NCBI GenBank assembly: GCA_026391835.1 | Contig: JAPLDF010000041.1 | Span: 186,001 to 250,000 of the forward strand | DNA: 64,000 nt | Direction of reading: 5' to 3' | Source of the DNA: Bacteroidota bacterium | Lineage (GTDB): Bacteria > Bacteroidota > Bacteroidia > Bacteroidales > FEN-979 | Shown: in pieces, positions 16,799 through 25,243 of the stretch | Numbering within the stretch: the first letter of the stretch is position 1 | How the letters are laid out: every line of letters starts with the position of its first letter | Program-made: the position numbers and the translations under genes | Notes under the pieces: generated by a model | What the model saw: the letters and a program-made list of their open reading frames with translations, nothing else | Database searches by the model: none | Told to the model about the DNA's origin: nothing

Positions 16799-19145
16799 TC
16801 CGCGGATCACCTTGTATTATTTTACCGATGATGGCAGCATCCCCGATGCCGGCTTCATGGAGACGGGAAACCAGTGATGCGGCCTGGTCTGCCGGCAGTG
16901 AAATGAGCAGGCCGCCCGATGTCTGGGCATCTGCCAGTATGAATTTCATCAGCTCCGGGATTGTTTCACCCCAGTGAACAAACTCCTTCACATACTCAAG
17001 GTTGTTTTTGGTTCCGCCGGGAATCGCTCCGGCGCCTGCATATTCCCATGCCGCATCCATGATTGGAACCTTTTCGAACTGTAATATTGCCTGAACGCCT
17101 GCACCACATACCATCTCTTTCAGATGGCCAAGCAAGCCGAACCCGGTTACATCCGTGCAGGCGCTGACCGAAAAACCGGCCATGATTTCTGCCGCTTTCC
17201 GGTTCAGTTGGGCCATCACATTCATCACGCGGTCAACTGCCGCAGTACTGGCTAGTCCACGCTTGATGGCCGTTGTGATGATCCCCGTCCCGATGGGCTT
17301 TGTCAGAACCAGCATGTCTCCCGGCCTTGAAGTTGAATTACGCAGGATCTTTGACGGATGAACAAGACCTGTTACCACCAGCCCGAATTTGGGCTCACTA
17401 TCCTCGATGCTGTGCCCCCCGACCACCTGGATGCCGGCCTCAGCTACCTTGTCGTTCGCGCCCTTGAGTATTTGCTGCAATACTTCTACCGGCAATTTCC
17501 GGTCAGGAAATCCCACAATGCTCAGGGCAAAAAGTGGTTTGCCACCCATGGCATATACATCACTTATGGCATTTGCCGCAGAAATGGCACCATACATATA
17601 AGGATCATCTACGACCGGGGGGATAAAATCCACCGTTTGAACAATGGCCGTATGCGCATCAATCTGGTAAACTGCGGCATCATCAGAGGTTTCATGGCCG
17701 ACCAGGATTGCCGGATTGTCCTTCACCGGGAGGCCACCCAGTATTTTTTCAAGCAGTTGCGGCCTGATCTTGCACGCGCAACCCAGTGCATGGGTATATT
17801 CGGTAAGGCGGAATCCGGATTTTTGATTCTCGATTTTAGATTTTAGATTTGGGGGTTCATACCTGGTCGCCCCAAAACTGAATTCCGCATTCGTCATTCT
17901 TGATTCGTCATTTGTCATTCGTAATTCGTCATTCGTCACTTGCAATTCGTCATTCGTAAATCGTAAATCGTCACTCGTAAATGGTAAATCCCCTTTCAGC
18001 CTCCTGTATCCATCGACAATAATGGGGATCGCTTCATCTATCTCCTCCATTGTCGTCATCCTGCCAACCGAAAAGCGGATTGTTCCGATAGCATATTCCA
18101 AGGGAACATGCATGGCCGACAGCACTCCCGAAATATCAACCTGGTCGGTATGGCACGCGGCACCGGCTGATGCTGCGACACCCTTCATCTCTTCGAGCAG
18201 TATTGCCGCTTCAACACCTGGAAATCCAAGGCTCAGGGTATTTGGCAGCCGGCATTCGCGGTGGCCGTTGAGGCGAACTTCCGGAATGGCGAGGCAGATA
18301 CCATCGTGCAGGTGGTCGCGAAGATCACGGAGCACTATTTCCGATTGACGATTGACGGTTGACGAACCAAGTGCCAGCAGTTGTTGCGATAACTCTGCAG
18401 CTTTTCCAAGTCCGACGATTTCAATTACATTTTCTGTTCCGGCACGCAGGTTTGATTCGTGGTCGGCTCCATGGATCAGCTTTTCGAGTTTGACACCCCG
18501 CCGGATATACAGCACGCCGACTCCTTTTGGGGCATATAATTTATGCCCGGCAACAGAGAGCAGATCAACATTTAACTTTTCTACATCAACCGGGATTTTC
18601 CCTGCCGACTGGGCGGCATCTGTATGAAAAAGGATCCCATTTGCCCGGGCAATTTTGCCTATCTCCCCGATTGGCTGAATCGTTCCGGTTTCATTGTTGG
18701 CATGCATGACAGTGATCAGGATCGTTTGTGGTGTGATTGCCCTCCTAACATCTTCCGGATCAACCATTCCATATTCATCAACCGGCAAACAGGTAATGTT
18801 GTATCCGTTTTGCCCGAGGTAGTTACAAACTTCTGTGACTGCAGGATGTTCAATGCTTGTTGTAATGATGTGTTTTCCCTTCTGCCGGTTGGCTATAGCT
18901 GCACCTTTGACGGCAAAATTATTTGACTCAGTACCCCCGCTGGTAAAGATGATTTCGTCACTTCGCGCATTCAGCAGGGAGGCAACCTGGCGGCGTGCCT
19001 TTTCAATGGCATTTTTTGCCCGGACACCATGGGCATGCGTACTTGAAGGGTTCCCAAAATGGTGCTCCAGAAAAGGGATAATTGCTTCGATCACCAATGG
19101 ATCTACCGGTGTTGTTGCATTGTAGTCGAGGTAAATCGATTCCAT
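16788..19145 (-). CDS. selD: Fusion protein: NifS-like cysteine desulfurase (selenocysteine lyase-like) plus selenide, water dikinase (SelD)
   Basis: A 785-aa two-domain enzyme. Residues 1-384 are a class V PLP enzyme starting YLDYNATTPVDP, with the PLP Lys202 in VAGHKLYAPKG and the catalytic Cys331 in ASAGAACHTD. Residues 447-785 are SelD: THALGCACKI gives Cys456 and Lys459, equivalent to the catalytic Cys17 and Lys20 of E. coli SelD, followed by SDDAAVYQ and NAISDVYAMGG for ATP/Mg binding. The domains should release selenium from selenocysteine or cysteine-bound selenium and make selenophosphate. The linker (385-446) is encoded by 7-bp tandem repeats. I chose the ATG at 19145 because it gives the usual desulfurase N-terminus and follows selU by 1 bp; an in-frame start at 19172 would overlap selU. 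SelD uses Cys, not Sec. Confidence 0.93.
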   Translation of the reverse strand: MESIYLDYNATTPVDPLVIEAIIPFLEHHFGNPSSTHAHGVRAKNAIEKARRQVASLLNARSDEIIFTSGGTESNNFAVKGAAIANRQKGKHIITTSIEHPAVTEVCNYLGQNGYNITCLPVDEYGMVDPEDVRRAITPQTILITVMHANNETGTIQPIGEIGKIARANGILFHTDAAQSAGKIPVDVEKLNVDLLSVAGHKLYAPKGVGVLYIRRGVKLEKLIHGADHESNLRAGTENVIEIVGLGKAAELSQQLLALGSSTVNRQSEIVLRDLRDHLHDGICLAIPEVRLNGHRECRLPNTLSLGFPGVEAAILLEEMKGVAASAGAACHTDQVDISGVLSAMHVPLEYAIGTIRFSVGRMTTMEEIDEAIPIIVDGYRRLKGDLPFTSDDLRFTNDELQVTNDELRMTNDESRMTNAEFSFGATRYEPPNLKSKIENQKSGFRLTEYTHALGCACKIRPQLLEKILGGLPVKDNPAILVGHETSDDAAVYQIDAHTAIVQTVDFIPPVVDDPYMYGAISAANAISDVYAMGGKPLFALSIVGFPDRKLPVEVLQQILKGANDKVAEAGIQVVGGHSIEDSEPKFGLVVTGLVHPSKILRNSTSRPGDMLVLTKPIGTGIITTAIKRGLASTAAVDRVMNVMAQLNRKAAEIMAGFSVSACTDVTGFGLLGHLKEMVCGAGVQAILQFEKVPIMDAAWEYAGAGAIPGGTKNNLEYVKEFVHWGETIPELMKFILADAQTSGGLLISLPADQAASLVSRLHEAGIGDAAIIGKIIQGDPRIIV
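17818..17852. repeat. Heptamer tandem array (5 units) inside the desulfurase-SelD gene
   Basis: Five 7-bp units of the form GATTTTA (GATTTTT, GATTCTC, GATTTTA twice, GATTTGG). They are translated in frame on the minus strand as the SelD-proximal part of the linker, near NLKSKIENQKS. Confidence 0.85.
17889..17993. repeat. Heptamer tandem array (15 units) inside the desulfurase-SelD gene
   Basis: Fifteen degenerate 7-bp units (CATTCGT, GATTCGT, AATTCGT, AAATCGT and variants) without interruption. Because three units make 21 bp, they are translated as five seven-residue peptide repeats, consensus x-T-N-D-E-L-R, at residues 389-424 of the fusion protein. Related units occur at 24191, 43462 and 45662. 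Confidence 0.92.
18343..18363. repeat. Short heptamer run (3 units) inside the desulfurase domain
   Basis: GATTGAC twice followed by GGTTGAC, encoding part of STVNRQS (residues 262-268), a surface-loop region of the desulfurase. It is the third heptamer run within this gene. Confidence 0.6.
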
Positions 19146-19146
19146 A

Positions 19147-20175
19147 TTATATGCATTTATAGCCAAATTCAATAATACTTTTAGCGTCCTTTACCACATC
19201 CACCCCCGAAACAGGGATATCGAACACCTTTTTACTTTCCCGGCGGGCCATGGAAAACAGATACGCTTTATCGTAATATGACAAGGCAATGGCGGCAACT
19301 TCGTCAAAACGGTCGTTCTCAAGTGCTGCAATCGCCTCTTTCGTCCTGGTTCCTCCCAGGCGTTCACCTATCCTGTTTATTGCATCAGATAAAAGTTGTT
19401 TGTCAAATCCTGAATACTCATTGACCAGCCGGTTGATACGGATCGCAAGGTCAAGCTCAACCCTGATGAGTGTGCCGTTGTTGATCTGTTCAACTACCGG
19501 ATCGGGCAGGGTAACCCTTCCGATCATGCGGCTTTCATCTTCCACCCATACCACCCGGGTGAGATCAAGTTCCGACCAGTGGCGGTATAACTCATTTTCA
19601 AATTGCTCATTTGTCGGTTGTGCCGATTGTCCGAGGGCACCGAATACGGAACCTTTGTGGCATGCCAGGCCTTCAAGGTCAACCACCTGCTCACCCAGTG
19701 AAAAAATTGCGTGCAACAAATCCGTTTTTCCGCTACCGGTATAACCTCCCAGCACGATCATGCGCACCGGCAAGGCAAGCTGTTCACGAATATACCGCCG
19801 GTATGCCTTATAACCGCCCGTAAGCAGGTCAACGTCATATCCGGCCCTGCTAAACACTTCTGCCATCAATGTACTTCGCAGACCACCCCGCCAGCAATGC
19901 ACCAAAATTTCAGGCGATGAACATACTTCCCGCAGTGATTCAATGTACCAGACGGTTTTAGGTAAGGCAAAATCCAGCCCTTTTTGTATGGCATAATCCC
20001 TTCCCGACTGAACATACAACGTTCCCACCATCGCACGCTCAACATCATCAAAAAGCGGGATATTGATGGCTCCCGGGATATGTCCCTGGCCGAATTCTCC
20101 CGGTGAGCGCACATCGATTACCGGAAACCGTGTTGCATGTTTCAGAAAACTGGTCGGTTCAATTGGCCGGATCAT
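19147..20175 (-). CDS. selU: tRNA 2-selenouridine synthase (MnmH/SelU)
   Basis: A 342-aa enzyme that replaces the sulfur of 2-thiouridine at the tRNA wobble position with selenium from selenophosphate, via a geranylated intermediate. The N-terminal rhodanese domain (about 1-130) has DVRSPGEF and the active-site Cys94 in VHCWRGGLRS. The C-terminal half has a P-loop, GGYTGSGKT (143-151). I placed the start at the ATG at 20175, where the usual MIRPI N-terminus begins; the upstream in-frame start at 20250 would add 25 unrelated residues. The stop is followed after 1 bp by the desulfurase-SelD start, so selenophosphate producer and consumer are one operon. Confidence 0.94.
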   Translation of the reverse strand: MIRPIEPTSFLKHATRFPVIDVRSPGEFGQGHIPGAINIPLFDDVERAMVGTLYVQSGRDYAIQKGLDFALPKTVWYIESLREVCSSPEILVHCWRGGLRSTLMAEVFSRAGYDVDLLTGGYKAYRRYIREQLALPVRMIVLGGYTGSGKTDLLHAIFSLGEQVVDLEGLACHKGSVFGALGQSAQPTNEQFENELYRHWSELDLTRVVWVEDESRMIGRVTLPDPVVEQINNGTLIRVELDLAIRINRLVNEYSGFDKQLLSDAINRIGERLGGTRTKEAIAALENDRFDEVAAIALSYYDKAYLFSMARRESKKVFDIPVSGVDVVKDAKSIIEFGYKCI

Positions 20176-20264
20176 CGTTTGGTTGGGAGCATTTGTCAAA
20201 AATAGTCTGGTTTTTCCTGCCAAACAAGGATATTGTGCTACATTTATCATTCATTTTTCCTGAA

Positions 20265-22247
20265 ATGCCGCTCCGTAAGTGGATATTACCGCTAGTACTT
20301 GTTTCGGCTCTTGTCTTTGTCCTGTCGCTCAGGCAACTCTCAGACCCAGACCTTGGTTTTCACCTCAAATATGGTAAATGGATCGTTACGAACCAATGCG
20401 TTCCTGTCAATGATCTGAGTACCTATACTGTACCAACGCATGCTTACATCGACCTGCATTGGCTTTTCCAGGTGGTGCTATATGGTGTTTACATACTTAC
20501 AGGATACCCGGGCATCAGCATTTTTGTATGTGTGCTCAGCATGTTTCTTGCCCTGCTTATGCTGCTTCGGCTAAGATCCCCTGAAATCTCTCCACCTGTT
20601 ACCTGCATTGCCTTGTTTGCTTTCTTCCTAATCATCGAGCCCAGGATTGCACCTCGTCCCGAGATGTTCACCTTCCTGTTTCTGGCAGCCATGTTGCTCA
20701 TTCTTGATTTATATGCCGCGCAGCGAAAGAACATGCTGTACCTGCTACCGGTGATCATGCTCCTTTGGTGCAACATGCATGCCCTGTTTGTCATCGGATT
20801 GGTAGTTATGGCCGTCTATTTCATCAGCCTGGTCATACGATACAGGAAATTCGACAACCAGTTGCTGACCTGGATGATCATCTCCTGGCTGGTATGCCTC
20901 ATCAATCCATACGGAATAAGGGGTTTTGCCCTCCCGATCGAATTGCTGACACGATTTGATCCAAACAATATCTACAACCAGCATATTCAGGAGTTCATCC
21001 CCTTCTTTTCGCAGCCACATTTCGTGATCCGCGATTATCTCTTCATCATCCTTCTCGGAATATCTGCTGTATTTACATTTCTCACATTTGATAAACGAAA
21101 GCCCCATATCGTTATCCTGCTTTTACTTTTTGGATTCCTTGCAATCGGTTCTGTCAGAAACATTCCGCTCTTTGCGCTGATCGCCGTTCCAATCATAAGC
21201 CGGCAGTTGTCTCAGCTTTCGGGTAAAACCGGGCAGTGGTGCAATCATATTAACCAGCCGCTGTTTGTCCTGATGATCATTTTCCCGGCACTGTTGATTC
21301 CGAGGCTGTTCACCAATGCCTATTACACCGGCAACAATTCATTTAACAAGACCGGAATTGGGATTGACAATGCGCATCTGCCTGCGCAGGCTGCCACTTT
21401 TTTGCTGAACAACCACCTTGATGAAAGAATCATCAACAGCATTGGATTTGGAGGTTGGTTTTCATGGACACTCCCACAGCCGGTTTTTATGGATGGAAGG
21501 CTGGAGGTTATGCAGGAGCCGCTATACCGGGAAGTTACGCAAAGCTGGAACGACGGGCTTGAAAACCTGATCAGCAGGTACCACCCGCAACTGATCGTAT
21601 ACAACTACCTTAAATACTATCCATGGACCTTGCAAATAAAGGAGATGGGCAACTGGAGGCTTATCTATGCCGATGGAATCGCAGCAATATTTGCCAGTAA
21701 TACCTGTGCCGAAGAAATTCCTGCAGTCGATTTGTCATCATTGCCGTCATCCGACATCCCTGGCATGCATCAAACATTCAGGGATTGGGTAAGAGGATTT
21801 TACCAACAAACCGATGATGAGCAGATCAGCCGGCAGCACCTGGACTTATTCAGGCTCCAGATGGTTTCCGAGCGCAAGAATGACAGGAGAGGTCTGCGGG
21901 CAGTCACGTTTTTCAATGCTGCAAACCTGAAGTACAACAGTGGCGACATCAACGGGGCGCTTGCTGATTATGATTCCGCGATCATGCTTCAACCGGATTA
22001 TGCAAAAGCCTTCAACAACCGTGGAATCCTCCTTGCTTCAGCGTTCAGGAACTATACCGGCGCCATTTCGGATTTCACCAGGGCCATAGAAATCAATTCA
22101 GCTTATGGTGACGCGTACCTTGGCCGCGGTACGGCATTTTTTATGATGAAGGACCCCGCATCAGCCTGCAAAGATTGGAAAATCGCCTGGTCGTATGGAA
22201 ATTCACAGGCAGCCACATTGGTCAAATTGCATTGCACTCGGCAATAA
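20265..22247 (+). CDS. Polytopic membrane protein (glycosyltransferase-like) with C-terminal TPR repeats
   Basis: A 660-aa protein. About ten to twelve membrane helices occupy residues 5-400, preceded by the luminal motif DPDLGFHLKYGKWIVTNQCV and YIDLHWLFQ, which recurs in a widespread family of putative lipid-linked-sugar glycosyltransferases. A soluble part (about 400-540) has GFGGWFSWTLPQPVFMDGR. The last 120 residues hold three TPR units (GDINGALADYDSAIMLQPDYAKAFNNRG and two more). I chose the ATG at 20265; an upstream in-frame start at 20103 would run through selU's promoter region. It is divergent from selU. Function is not established. Confidence 0.7.
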   Translation: MPLRKWILPLVLVSALVFVLSLRQLSDPDLGFHLKYGKWIVTNQCVPVNDLSTYTVPTHAYIDLHWLFQVVLYGVYILTGYPGISIFVCVLSMFLALLMLLRLRSPEISPPVTCIALFAFFLIIEPRIAPRPEMFTFLFLAAMLLILDLYAAQRKNMLYLLPVIMLLWCNMHALFVIGLVVMAVYFISLVIRYRKFDNQLLTWMIISWLVCLINPYGIRGFALPIELLTRFDPNNIYNQHIQEFIPFFSQPHFVIRDYLFIILLGISAVFTFLTFDKRKPHIVILLLLFGFLAIGSVRNIPLFALIAVPIISRQLSQLSGKTGQWCNHINQPLFVLMIIFPALLIPRLFTNAYYTGNNSFNKTGIGIDNAHLPAQAATFLLNNHLDERIINSIGFGGWFSWTLPQPVFMDGRLEVMQEPLYREVTQSWNDGLENLISRYHPQLIVYNYLKYYPWTLQIKEMGNWRLIYADGIAAIFASNTCAEEIPAVDLSSLPSSDIPGMHQTFRDWVRGFYQQTDDEQISRQHLDLFRLQMVSERKNDRRGLRAVTFFNAANLKYNSGDINGALADYDSAIMLQPDYAKAFNNRGILLASAFRNYTGAISDFTRAIEINSAYGDAYLGRGTAFFMMKDPASACKDWKIAWSYGNSQAATLVKLHCTRQ

Positions 22248-22259
22248 TTCATACCTTTG
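22232..22259 (+). promoter_or_regulatory. Candidate promoter for the purF-like gene
   Basis: TTG (22232-22234) and TACCTTTG (22252-22259) with 17 bp between them fit the Bacteroidetes pattern. The start codon lies 20 bp after the -7 box, within the tail of the preceding gene. Confidence 0.45.
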
Positions 22260-22279
22260 CGACTTACTAAAAACTTAAA

Positions 22280-24181
22280 ATGAGCGATTCCATCCATCAT
22301 GAATGCGGTATCGCCATGATCCGCCTGCTTAAACCATTGGAATACTATCTGGCAAAGTACGGAACAGCATTCTATGGCCTCAACAAACTGCACCTGCTCA
22401 TGCAAAAGCAGCACAATCGCGGGCAGGATGGTGCAGGCATTGCCAGTATTAAATTTGACCTGGACCCGGGAAATAAATTTATCAACCGCATCAGGTCCAT
22501 TGCCAATGCCCCGATCCAGGACATTTTCAACAAGGTGAACGTCAACCTGAAAGAACTTGAAGACCGTCACCCACACCGGTTCAACGATGTACAGTGGTTA
22601 AAACACAAGGTCGACATGCTTGGTGAACTTTACCTGGGCCATCTCCGTTACGGCACCTATGGCAAAAACAGCCTCCTCAATATTCATCCGTTTATCAGGG
22701 AAAACAACTGGATGACCAAAAACCTTGTCCTCGCCGGTAATTTCAACCTGACCAACGTGGATGAGCTTTTTGAGAAACTGATCGATTTGGGGCAATACCC
22801 CGTTGAAACCAGCGATACCATAACCATTCTTGAAAAAATGGGACATTTTCTGGATGAAGAAAATGAAGATCTTTACCAAAAGTTTAAGAAGAAAGGTTTT
22901 CCAAAAAGAGAAATTACCTTCCAGATTGCAAAACACCTGAACATTCAGAAAATCTTGCGCGGTGCCGCGAAAACCTGGGACGGCGGCTATGTAATCGCCG
23001 GAATGTTTGGTCATGGTGATGCCTTTGTGATGCGTGATCCTTCCGGGATCCGTCCCGCATACTATTACCAGGATGATGAGATTGTTGTTGTTACGTCGGA
23101 ACGGCCGGTTATACAAACAGCGTTGAATGTGTCGTTTGATTCGGTCCATGAAATAAAGCCGGGCCACGCCCTGATCATTAAAAAAGATGGCAGGGTCACT
23201 GAAAAAGAATTCAGCAAACCCCTCGAAAAAAAGCCCTGTTCATTTGAACGTATCTATTTTTCAAGAGGTACAGATAAAGAGATATACCGGGAACGTAAAA
23301 AACTAGGAAAGCTGCTTACGCCTGCCATCCTGAGAGCCATCGACCATGATGTTGAAAACACCGTGTTTTCATATATTCCGAACACCGCCATTGATGCCTA
23401 TTACGGACTGATCGAGGAGATGGATGTTTTTTGCGATAAGATCAAGATCGACCGGATCCTGGACGCGGGTGCCTCTCTCAGCCAGGAAAAACTAAAAACC
23501 ATTTTTCAACTGAAACCCCGGGCCGAAAAAGTTGCTGTGAAGGATGTGAAACTCCGCACCTTCATCACCCGCGATTCGCAACGTGATGACCTGGCTGCCC
23601 ATGTATACGATATAACCTATGGCAGCATTCACAGGGGTGTTGACAACCTTGTCGTACTCGACGATTCTATTGTAAGGGGAACTACGCTGAAACAAAGCAT
23701 CCTGCGGATTCTCGACCGGCTTGGCCCCCGGAAAATTGTCATCGCTTCCTCTGCGCCACAAATCAGGTATCCTGACTGCTACGGCATCGACATGGCCAAA
23801 ATTACCGACTTCATTGCCTTCAATGCAGCCATCGAACTATTGAAAGACACGCACCAGGAGCACATTATCAATGAAGTATATGTGAAATCCAAGGCCCAGG
23901 AAAAACTCCCTAAGGAAAGGATCATCAACCATGTAAAGGAGATTTACAAACCCTTCACGGCGGAACGAATCTCTGAGAAAATTTCCGAACTGCTCACCCC
24001 TGTCTCATGCAAAGCAACTGTGGAAATCATCTATCAGACTATTTCCGACCTGCACGAAGCCATTCCCAATCACAAGGGCGACTGGTACTTTACCGGGAAC
24101 TATCCAACACCCGGCGGCAACAAGGTCGTAAACCGGGCATTTACCAATTATATTGAGGGAAGGAATGAAAGGGCCTATTGA
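22280..24181 (+). CDS. Long amidophosphoribosyltransferase-like glutamine PRPP transferase (PurF paralogue)
   Basis: A 633-aa class II glutamine amidotransferase fused to a PRPP-transferase domain, about 130-150 residues longer than standard PurF. The N-terminal nucleophile is Cys9 in HHECGIAMIRLL, so an eight-residue propeptide would have to be removed. QKQHNRGQDGAG and HLRYGTYG are glutaminase motifs. The PRPP loop VVLDDSIVRGTTLKQS is intact, preceded by YIPNTAIDAYYGL. Bacteroidetes often carry this long form beside a shorter PurF; the extra segments lie at about 60-120 and at the C-terminus. It probably makes phosphoribosylamine in purine synthesis, but a specialised role is possible. Confidence 0.82.
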   Translation: MSDSIHHECGIAMIRLLKPLEYYLAKYGTAFYGLNKLHLLMQKQHNRGQDGAGIASIKFDLDPGNKFINRIRSIANAPIQDIFNKVNVNLKELEDRHPHRFNDVQWLKHKVDMLGELYLGHLRYGTYGKNSLLNIHPFIRENNWMTKNLVLAGNFNLTNVDELFEKLIDLGQYPVETSDTITILEKMGHFLDEENEDLYQKFKKKGFPKREITFQIAKHLNIQKILRGAAKTWDGGYVIAGMFGHGDAFVMRDPSGIRPAYYYQDDEIVVVTSERPVIQTALNVSFDSVHEIKPGHALIIKKDGRVTEKEFSKPLEKKPCSFERIYFSRGTDKEIYRERKKLGKLLTPAILRAIDHDVENTVFSYIPNTAIDAYYGLIEEMDVFCDKIKIDRILDAGASLSQEKLKTIFQLKPRAEKVAVKDVKLRTFITRDSQRDDLAAHVYDITYGSIHRGVDNLVVLDDSIVRGTTLKQSILRILDRLGPRKIVIASSAPQIRYPDCYGIDMAKITDFIAFNAAIELLKDTHQEHIINEVYVKSKAQEKLPKERIINHVKEIYKPFTAERISEKISELLTPVSCKATVEIIYQTISDLHEAIPNHKGDWYFTGNYPTPGGNKVVNRAFTNYIEGRNERAY

Positions 24182-24190
24182 AAAAAGGAC

Positions 24191-24262
24191 AAATTACAAA
24201 TGACGAATGACATATATGCAACGCAGAATTTGTCATTTGCATATTCTTAATTCATCATTTTT
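24191..24262. repeat. Inverted heptamer array between convergent genes
   Basis: Left units AAATTAC, AAATGAC, GAATGAC (24191-24211) and right units ATTTGTC, ATTTGCA, TATTCTT, AATTCAT (24228-24255) are roughly complementary and flank a 16-nt spacer. The array fills the gap between the stop codons of the purF-like and HIT genes and may fold as a weak bidirectional terminator. Confidence 0.6.
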
Positions 24263-24658
24263 TTACTCAATTGCAGATGAAATCTTCCCAGCAATTTCCC
24301 CGAATTCCGTGGGTGTGAAGGTCAGCTTGGGTCTGCGAAAATCCATATCATACATACTTTTCAGCGGGATAAGGTGGATGTGCGCATGAGGAACCTCAAG
24401 GCCAATCACGGTAATGCCAATCCGCTGACAGGGCACCACTTTTTCGATGGCTTTCCCGATTTTTTTTGCGAAATTCCACAATCCGGCATGCAGTTCATCC
24501 TCCATATCAAAGATATAGTTGACCTCTAATTTGGGAATCACAAGTGTGTGCCCTTCCTGAAGGGGATTGATATCAAGAAACGCCAGGTACTTATCATCCT
24601 CTGCTACCTTGTAACATGGAATTTCGCCATTTACAATCCGTGTGAATATCGTTGCCAT
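24263..24658 (-). CDS. HIT-family (histidine triad) nucleotide hydrolase
   Basis: A 131-aa cytosolic protein with the histidine-triad motif HAHIHLIPL near residue 95 and the N-terminal signature IFTRIVNGEIPCYKVAEDDKYLAFLDINPLQEGHTLVIPK. Members hydrolyse purine nucleotide phosphoramidates or dinucleotides. It lies 2 bp downstream of greA on the same strand, a common pairing in Bacteroidetes. Confidence 0.93.
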   Translation of the reverse strand: MATIFTRIVNGEIPCYKVAEDDKYLAFLDINPLQEGHTLVIPKLEVNYIFDMEDELHAGLWNFAKKIGKAIEKVVPCQRIGITVIGLEVPHAHIHLIPLKSMYDMDFRRPKLTFTPTEFGEIAGKISSAIE

Positions 24659-24660
24659 CT

Positions 24661-25143
24661 TTAACTTTTCAGACGTGTTATTTCCACAATTTCGAATGTA
24701 ATTTTTCCGGCGGGAACAGCGATTTCAACAGTTTCGCCAATGCTTTTTCCCAATAACCCCTTGGCAATGGGTGAGCTCACTGAAAGTTTTCCGATTTTAA
24801 TGTTGGCTTCATTTTCAGGCACAAGAGTATAAACCACCGTAGCGCCATTTTGGGTATTCCGAAGTTTGATGGTAGAAAATATCAATATTTTAGTGTTGTC
24901 CAGTTTGCGTTCATCAATCAGCCGGGCATTGTTCAGCACTTCCTGCAACTTGGATATCTTCAATTCAAGCATCGACTGAGCCTCTTTTGCTGCTGCGTAT
25001 TCAGCGTTTTCCGACAAATCACCCTTGTCTCTGGCTTCTGCAATTTGCCTTGAAATTGAAGGCCTTTCGACAGTTGTCAAATGATGCAGGTCGTCCCGTA
25101 GTTTATCTAAACCTTCAGGAGTATAGTATTTGATATCTGACAT
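24661..25143 (-). CDS. greA: Transcription elongation factor GreA
   Basis: A 160-aa protein of standard length. The N-terminal coiled coil (YYTPEGLDKLRDDLHHLTTVERP to about 75) has the acidic tip RDKGDLSENAEYAAAKE, whose Asp and Glu reach the polymerase active site. The C-terminal FKBP-like domain has SVSSPIAKGLLGKSIGETVEI. It rescues backtracked RNA polymerase by stimulating transcript cleavage. Confidence 0.96.
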   Translation of the reverse strand: MSDIKYYTPEGLDKLRDDLHHLTTVERPSISRQIAEARDKGDLSENAEYAAAKEAQSMLELKISKLQEVLNNARLIDERKLDNTKILIFSTIKLRNTQNGATVVYTLVPENEANIKIGKLSVSSPIAKGLLGKSIGETVEIAVPAGKITFEIVEITRLKS

Positions 25144-25175
25144 TGTAGCGATTATATTTGATGTTATAATAAGGC

Positions 25176-25197
25176 AAAAGACCCTATGAAAGGGTCC
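25176..25197 (-). terminator. Intrinsic terminator after the PorV/PorQ gene
   Basis: On the minus strand a GACCCT/AGGGTC stem (6 bp) with a 5-nt loop is followed by TTTT. It lies 47 bp downstream of the stop at 25244 and upstream of greA. Confidence 0.6.
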
Positions 25198-25243
25198 TTA
25201 TGCACAAAGAAACGAAATTATTGTAAAAAGTTGTACCGAACTG

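Noticed and set aside
17818-17993. Possible CRISPR array or frameshifted pseudogene junction between nifS and selD
   Set aside because: The units are 7 bp without spacers, so this is not CRISPR. The frame is open throughout and both flanking domains are complete, so there is no sign of a broken gene.
19146-20264. Longer N-termini of selU (from 20250) and of the TPR membrane protein (from 20103)
   Set aside because: The added residues match nothing in the families, and the two extensions would overlap each other. Internal ATGs at 20175 and 20265 give normal N-termini and leave a divergent promoter gap.
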